Shown: piece by piece, positions 28,602 to 33,534 of the stretch
How positions within the stretch are numbered: position 1 is the stretch's first letter
How the letters are laid out: each line of letters opens with the position of its first letter
NCBI GenBank assembly: GCA_038093515.1
Contig: JBBPSI010000253.1
Location: forward strand, 1 to 33,534
From: Butyriboletus loyo
Taxonomy: Eukaryota; Basidiomycota; Agaricomycetes; Boletales; Boletaceae
Reading direction: 5' to 3'
DNA length: 33,534 bases
Position numbers and translations under genes: made by a program
Notes under the pieces: model-generated
Told to the model about the DNA's origin: nothing
The model's database searches: none
What the model saw: only the letters and a program-made list of their open reading frames with translations

Positions 28602-30007
28602 GTTCTCTTTGAGGAAAACGTCAAGTTCTTTTTATTCGTCGGGAGACAAGTTGTATATTTTGCAATCAACCACGTGTTCACCAGGGGTGAGTTCAATAGC
28701 GTGGTCCCACGGTTTTCTTGGTGGTAATTCGTCAAAATTATCCTTGTCGAACACTGACTTATACCCGTGATAATAACTGGGTACTATTTCCTCGAACATT
28801 TTCTCTTTCTTTTTGGCTATGACTTCTGCGGCTAATTCGGTGGACTTTGTAGCACAGAGATACGAGTCGCAATCCAGTTGAAAGACTCTATCACCATCTT
28901 CTATCGATTCCTCATCATCATCCTCTTCTGTTGGTATCAACTGTGGAACTGGATAACAGTTCGTTCCGCATTTGAATTCCAACGTCCCTGCTTGCCAATC
29001 AATTTGAGGGTTATGCTTTTTTAACCACTCATGACCGATAAACAAATCAGCTTTTCCTAAATCCGTTACACCAAATAGTATCTTTTCGGAGTGTTCTCTG
29101 ACTTTCATTTGTAAGATGACGTAGTCAGTGATTTTGCCATTGGCGTTCATTGTACCATCAGCATTGTACACGGATATAGGATGGGGAAGAGGGATTGCAT
29201 TGATTCCTTTGGCTTTTATGAAACCAGAGCTGATGGAAGATCCAGTGCAACCGCTATCTATTAATGTGGTTATGTCAAACGTTCGATTGTCGTCTGTCGT
29301 GATCAACTGCACTGAAACTTCTAGACTGTTTTTTGTCGAATTACTTCGAACAAACTTTCGCTCTTGTCTTAGTTCCGCAATGGTTACCCATGCTGCGTCG
29401 TCGTCCATAGCTTTCAAATCCTCAACCAGAGAATTTGAAACTTCTTTTATTCGGGACTTGTCAACGAAGGTTTCCAATCGTTGTTTTATGGTTTCAGAAT
29501 CATGATGACGTAACGCTCTGACCATTTGATCCGAAGACCAATAACGGAGATTGCCACGTTTACTCCTTACCCTAGGAGTGTGTCCATTGATTGCTTGTTC
29601 CCCGGACGGAACAGAGGCAGAGGGGGTCAAAGGGACCCCATGACTCTTTTGCTCTTGTGGTGACGCACTCTTAGAGTCAGTTTCTGACATGACTACCGGT
29701 GTTTCACTGGCCCGAGTAGTGCCGCTCACGGAGAGGGCGCACTTCTTTGATCTCTCGGTTTCTCCTGAAACAGACTTTGAAATCCGCTTCTGCTCACCTT
29801 TGGCCTTCGGCTTTTCGATTTCTCGATCAGCCTTAGACCTTTTCAGGATTTTTACAATGGGCGCCTCAGCTTGCACAGGCTTCACCGTTGATTCTTGTGT
29901 CTCTTTGCTTTCCCTAGCATGCTCCACTTCTAGACAATTAAATTTATTTGAAGATGGAAGACATGAGGTACTAGTGGTATTCTTCAGTGCGTCGAGACTA
30001 GGTCTCA
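28602..30007 (-). CDS. pol: Pol N-terminal region and protease, gypsy-1 copy II
   Basis: The open frame is in -1 relative to gag and overlaps its end, so pol probably follows a frameshift. The first ~200 residues are a Ser/Lys/Glu-rich spacer of unknown role. Protease follows, with TLIDSGCTGSSISSGFIKAK (Asp-Ser-Gly at 29250-29258) and ILFGVTDLGKADLFIGHEWL. The end leads into RT (PPRKPWDHAIELTPGEHV). It is closed by TAA 28632-28634 where copy I has a Gln codon (CAA). LTR-B interrupts at 28601. There is no need for its own ATG. Confidence 0.85.
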
Positions 30008-31405
30008 CTAAAGATTTGGAAAATCCCCTTTAGGGACATCTGTTTCGATCTTTTCGATCTTTTCAATTATTTGACCCTTGTGTTCCACCTTTCTGGTTCG
30101 GAATGTCTTTGGGTTCTTACAGTCATGTGCAAGGTGGCCTCATTCGCCACATTTAAAACATAACCCCTGCACCCTCACTCTCGTCAAATCCATTGCTTGA
30201 CCCTGACCACCATACGTGATGCTGATGGTTCCACTTGTAGCTGATTCCTTCTTTTCGACCATTTGCGGGCAGGGTTGATCTTTCGAAGCTGCAGCTGCAG
30301 GCTTCGTCGTGTTCTGGTTCTGTGACGTGGAAGGATAAGATGAGAACCACCTAGGCTTCGAACCCTTTCATCTATTAATCTCTGTCAAGGCGGTCTCAAC
30401 CCTGACTAAGGCTATCTTCCACTTCTCGTTGTCATAGTCGTCTAAGAGCATTGGTTGTGACCTTTCAACGAATTCGACAATGTCATTGTTGATACCATCG
30501 CGAATGATGGCGTTGATGAAGGGAGCCATTGAGTGGCGATCCCTGTCTGAGTATCCAGCTTGGATGGCCAGTGTGTCAAGCTTCGTGAAGAAGTCTTCTA
30601 CCGACCCCTTATCTTGCTTCAGCTTCCGTAAGTCGGCTTCGGCTTGTCATTTCAATGTAGTCGGCATGAACTGTGTTTTCAATTCATGTACGAACAGCCC
30701 CCATGTCCAGGCAACTGATACGCCGTGTTCATCGATATGTTGATCCATGAACAAGTCCACGAGACGGCCAGCAGCATTGTCTCCTTTCATGTATGACAGC
30801 GCAAAGTATATCTTAGCATTGTTGTTCGGGAATCTATCCGTGTTGGCCATTATGTACAGCTTGACCATATGGAGCCACTGCTGGAATTTCTTTTTGTCGC
30901 TGTCGAAGGCGTCAGGTTTGTTGGCGTAACCCTTGTGGGCATGCTCAGGGGTAGAGGCAGTTACATGGGGATGGGGAGAAGTCGGTAAAGCGGGTGGTGG
31001 AATGGAAGTGATGGGTCTAGGCCACTCCATTGATCGATCTGAGAATGCTGGTGACATGTTCCTTGGTGGTAGGCTCACACGTGGCATCGTCGAGGGATGC
31101 GGTGTAAGCATGACTCCAGAAGGAGGTCTGGTGGGGGAAGGGATGGTGAATCTTCTATCGGGAGGAGGTGGGGCTGTCATGGAAACCATATGAACGTTGA
31201 GTTCGCTGACTTGTTGAGCTAGCATATTGTTTCGCTCAAGGAGTTCCTGGTTCTGTTGGAACAGGATTTGGTTTTGATCTTCGAACCGCTGTAGGAGAGC
31301 GGCGAGGTTGGGTGTGATTTGAATTGAAGCTGTGGTCGCTGAGGGGGTTGCTTCTGGATCCCCCCAGGGCTGAGGTGTTGTGGGACGGTAGAGGTCATAA
31401 GACAT
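30008..31405 (-). pseudogene. gag: gag of gypsy-1 copy II
   Basis: It starts at ATG 31405 (MSYDLYRPTTPQPWGDPEA). Residues about 30-72 form a leucine/glutamine-rich coiled coil (RFEDQNQILFQQNQELLERN). A Pro-rich stretch follows, then capsid with HKGYANKPDAFDSDKKKFQQ, the WTWGLFVHELKTQFMPTTLK block and DFFTKLDTLAIQAGYSDRD. A CCHC knuckle reads CFKCGE-stop-GHLAHDC. Three TGA stops lie at 30647-30649, 30368-30370 and 30140-30142. Gag ends at TAG 30008-30010. The frame is otherwise continuous. Confidence 0.9.
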
Positions 31406-31505
31406 TGTGTTTGGAGCAAGGGCTCGACAAACAGGAGTAATGGGGAAGGGAGAGCCTGGTGATCAATGGAGCAAAGGCTCGACGTTGACCAGGAGGCAAG
31501 GGTTG

Positions 31506-31515
31506 ACCTTTTGAT
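31506..31515 (-). promoter_or_regulatory. Self-priming primer-binding site of gypsy-1 copy II
   Basis: The sense strand ATCAAAAGGT starts 2 nt past the LTR end. It is perfectly complementary to ACCTTTTGAT in the LTR (31604-31613), about 26 nt downstream of TATATATA, the expected RNA 5' end. Confidence 0.75.
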
Positions 31516-31517
31516 AA

Positions 31518-31740
31518 TGTTGGAACTACAAAGCAATGGCTGAGAGAAATCAATATTAGACTAACGCGTATGACATGAGATATATACCTGAGAGAAATCA
31601 ATAATCAAAAGGTAAGGAGTAAGAACCGAGACTCGTAGGTATATATACAAAGACCTGACTTTAGGGCAAACACTGTGATAGTGTCGAGAGTGTGATAGAA
31701 AAGTAAAGAAGCGAGAAGAAAGAAAAATGAAGTTCTAACA
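31518..31740 (-). repeat. 5' LTR of gypsy-1 copy II
   Basis: This 223-bp LTR has a TATATATA box in sense near 31640-31647. It differs from the 3' LTR at four transitions. It is followed by the target duplication TCATC (31741-31745). Confidence 0.95.
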
Positions 31741-32600
31741 TCATCCTTCCAAGCTTTCTCCTACCAATATGTAACATGCTCAATATCTTATTACCTCTGG
31801 AAAAGCTGAAAATGTTGTTCAAGTCACCAAAGCCCTTACCAATATCATCCATCAGCCCCTCTCTGCTAGTACAGTCCATCTTCACCTGAAGAAATCTGGC
31901 ATAAAGGCTGTGGTCAAGTCTAAACACCATATTCTTTCTGCCAGGCATTACAAGGCTCATTTGGATTTTGCTTATGCCCATAAGGATTGGACTATAGGTG
32001 ATTGAAAGAAGGTAGTATGGTCTAATGAGACCAAAATAAATTGCCTAGGGTCAGATGGACATAAATGGGCATAGAAAAAGGCAGGTGAGGGGCTTAGTGA
32101 TAGGCTGATACAAGGAACCCCTCAAGTTTGGAGGAGGTTCTTTGATGATGTGGGGTTGTATGACCCTGGAGGATGTTGGCTTTGCCACTAAGATTGATGG
32201 TAGGATTGATGGGAACCTCTACATTCAGATTTTGAAGGATGAGCTTCAGCAAACCCTGGAGTATTGTGGTCTCCATCCTCCTGACACCATCTTTCAGCAT
32301 GAAAATGACCCCAAGTATACTTGTAGGAAGATCAAGAACTGGCTAGAGAAGCAGGAATTTATGACTATGGGTTGGCCTGCACAGTCTCCTGACATAAACT
32401 CTATTGAACATCTTTGGAGTTGTCTCAAAAGGAGGCTTGCAGTGCATGAAAACCCTCCTAATGGAGTGTATGAATTGTAGGAAAGGGTTCAAGTGGAGTG
32501 GGAGGGTATACCAGTTGAGGAGTGTCAGAAATTAATTGAGAGCATGCCTAGGAGTGTTCAGGCAGTGCTTAGAGCAAAAGGAGGCTATACTGAGTACTGA
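31741..32600 (+). pseudogene. Tc1-2 transposase, middle and C-terminal part
   Basis: The sequence continues the transposase after gypsy-1 copy II: HPSKLSPTN, then VVKSKHHILSARHYKAHLDF, then WSNETKINCLGSDGHKW. The open part 32142-32480 has the rest of the catalytic domain with [30 protein letters not shown] and the C-terminal helix. The first catalytic Asp reads Asn (32024-32026) and the second acidic position reads Glu (GAA 32301-32303) instead of Asp; the last Glu is kept. Stops lie at several places. It ends at TGA 32598-32600. Confidence 0.87.
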
Positions 32601-32618
32601 TAATATCCAAATACCCTT

Positions 32619-32680
32619 GTCAATTCAAAAGTGCAAAATCACTTTACATGATATTACTGTTCTAAAATAGTCATATCTTC
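32619..32680 (-). repeat. Right terminal inverted repeat of Tc1-2
   Basis: It contains TCAATTCAAAAGTGCAAAA and TATTACTGTTCTAAAATAG, the inverted match of 22981-23035. The outer limit and a TA duplication cannot be set because the left end is cut. Confidence 0.75.
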
Positions 32681-33300
32681 ATGCCATGTGAATGACATCA
32701 CATGACCCAGGGAGCACTCATGTAGCCAAGAGCAAGTAGTACTTATGACTCCACCAAAGCTAAGCAATATTCCCACACTGCATTGCAGTACACTTCATTC
32801 ACTATATTTATTGCCAACATGGAAAGGGTTTTTGAGGTCACTCTATCACAGGTGGTATTATTCCTGATCAGTTCAACACTTCCTATAGCAATGTAATCCA
32901 GTGGACTGATGAAGTGAAATCTCCCCAGGCCCAGATTGAGTTTATTAATTGGAATTATCAAGTAACCTTGTTGCAGTGTCATTATGAAAAGAAAATCTTT
33001 TTGCTACAAGATTATCAACAGAAGCTCCCACAAGCAAGTACCTCTTGTGAGCACAGTGACCTACAGAAACATTCACAATCTGGAGACAGAGATACATGCT
33101 GAAGGTGTATGGCTCATGGAAATCTTTGACTGGGGTATGTTACAATTCATTCATTTCTTTTACTACTAAAAGCATATCTCACAATAGCTTATCACTTAGC
33201 TGATTTAACTTGCAATATTCTTCTTCTTCATAGACGGCAAGATCCAACTCTCAATTTGTCACCTCCCATTCAAGGTCATTACCTGGAATGTTCCATGACC
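32681..33300 (+). other. Unassigned region with possible spliced gene remnant
   Basis: I recognise no family here. The frame at 32984-33135 (LVSTVTYRNIHNLETEIHAE, then GVWLMEIFDW) ends at a GTATGT that could be a 5' splice site (33136). A matching TTCTTCATAG ends at 33233, after which the frame continues (GKIQLSICHLPFKVITW). The candidate intron is 98 nt, longer than is usual in basidiomycetes. The open stretch is short and could be chance. It may be a decayed host gene or part of another transposon. Confidence 0.25.
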
Positions 33301-33534
33301 TTCTATTGCATGACTTCCCTTCAGCCAATGGCAATTCTCCTCCATATCATATGATAGTCACTTTTCCTTTTATCTTCTTGGTCTGTGCATATATCTGTTA
33401 CTATAAAGTGGTGAGATCTAGCTATTGTGTACTCTAAGCTAGATCTACATGGAATCACAATTGATATCCCCATTCTCTCATCTCTTGTAGCGAGTTGTCC
33501 TCCTTCACAAGAACACCAGATAAATCCTTCACTT
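33301..33534 (+). repeat. Possible LTR fragment with promoter, at window end
   Basis: GGTCTGTGCA (33380-33389) stands about 10-12 nt upstream of TATAAAG (33402-33408), the same arrangement as in the gypsy-A and LTR-B LTRs. A perfect 10-bp inverted repeat AGATCTAGCT/AGCTAGATCT (33414-33446, 13-nt loop) follows. Ends are not visible within the window. Confidence 0.35.

Larger units (their letters stand above)
23313..31740 (-). mobile_element. gypsy-1 copy II: full-length chromovirus, TSD TCATC
   Basis: It has two LTRs of 223 bp once the inserted transposon is set aside, a priming site, gag, pol with chromodomain and a polypurine tract. The target duplication TCATC is perfect (23308-23312, 31741-31745). 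The two LTRs differ at 4 of 223 positions, all transitions. Insertions inside it are a mariner-like transposon in the 3' LTR and a solo LTR-B in RT. The pol frame is free of frameshifts on the 3' side of LTR-B but has seven TGA stops. Confidence 0.95.
22981..32680 (+). mobile_element. Tc1-2: Tc1-like DNA transposon split by gypsy-1 copy II
   Basis: The left part (22981-23312) carries a terminal repeat and the start of a transposase. The right part (31741-about 32680) carries the rest of the transposase and the opposite terminal repeat. Left 22991-23032 and right 32619-32672 are inverted repeats sharing TTTTGCACTTTTGAATTGA. The outer limits are unclear because gypsy-1 copy I abuts the left end. 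The gypsy-1 copy II insertion made the duplication TCATC. Confidence 0.85.

Noticed and set aside
29128..29505. Plus-strand open frame of 125 codons opposite protease of copy II
   Set aside because: It is the antisense of a conserved protease frame and lacks recognisable features.
30153..30350. Minus-strand open frame of 65 codons within gag of copy II
   Set aside because: It is out of the gag frame; the true frame carries the conserved segment leading to the zinc knuckle.
11835..31740. Copies I and II as a tandem duplication
   Set aside because: Each has its own LTRs and flanks, and they differ strongly in CpG content and substitutions. They are separate insertions.
1..33534. CRISPR array, rRNA or tRNA gene
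   Set aside because: No regular spaced repeats and no rRNA-like sequence were seen. The only tRNA-related sequence is the primer-binding site at 407-421.

Overview
The window is a graveyard of nested transposable elements with no recognisable host gene. The many Ty3/gypsy chromoviruses, Ty1/copia elements and Tc1/mariner elements, the short LTRs with TATA boxes, and loss of CpG by C-to-T change point to a repeat-rich, CpG-methylated fungal genome, most likely a mushroom-forming basidiomycete. The species cannot be named from this sequence.

Left block (1-11371). A copia element on the + strand ('copia-A') enters the window inside its 5' LTR. A half-tRNA-iMet primer-binding site follows, then an unusual 2.4 kb coding region ahead of gag, then gag and pol. 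It is cut off inside RNase H near 7940. There it meets the broken reverse-transcriptase gene of a minus-strand gypsy element ('gypsy-A', 7941-11371). A solo LTR of the gypsy-A family sits in that RT gene with a perfect 5-bp target duplication.

Middle block (11372-22980). Gypsy-A abuts a truncated LTR of a third family ('LTR-B'), which lies in the 3' tail of an old, CpG-poor chromovirus ('gypsy-1 copy I', minus strand). Copy I is further interrupted by a solo LTR-B in integrase, by an LTR-less copia internal region ('copia-B', which carries its own solo LTR-B), and by a solo copia-A LTR in gag.

Right block (22981-33534). A Tc1-like transposon ('Tc1-2') was split by a younger, full-length gypsy-1 element ('copy II', 23313-31740, minus strand, TSD TCATC). 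The 3' LTR of copy II carries a mariner-like transposon with long terminal inverted repeats, inserted at TA, and its pol carries a solo LTR-B. The last 850 bp hold an unrecognised, possibly spliced gene remnant and an LTR-like promoter.

None of the elements looks autonomous now. Points worth attention are: 10-nt self-priming primer-binding sites in both gypsy families, with compensatory changes between two copies; a promoter box shared by different LTR families at fixed spacing from TATA; premature TGA stops at conserved arginines in copy II; and the extra coding region upstream of gag in copia-A.
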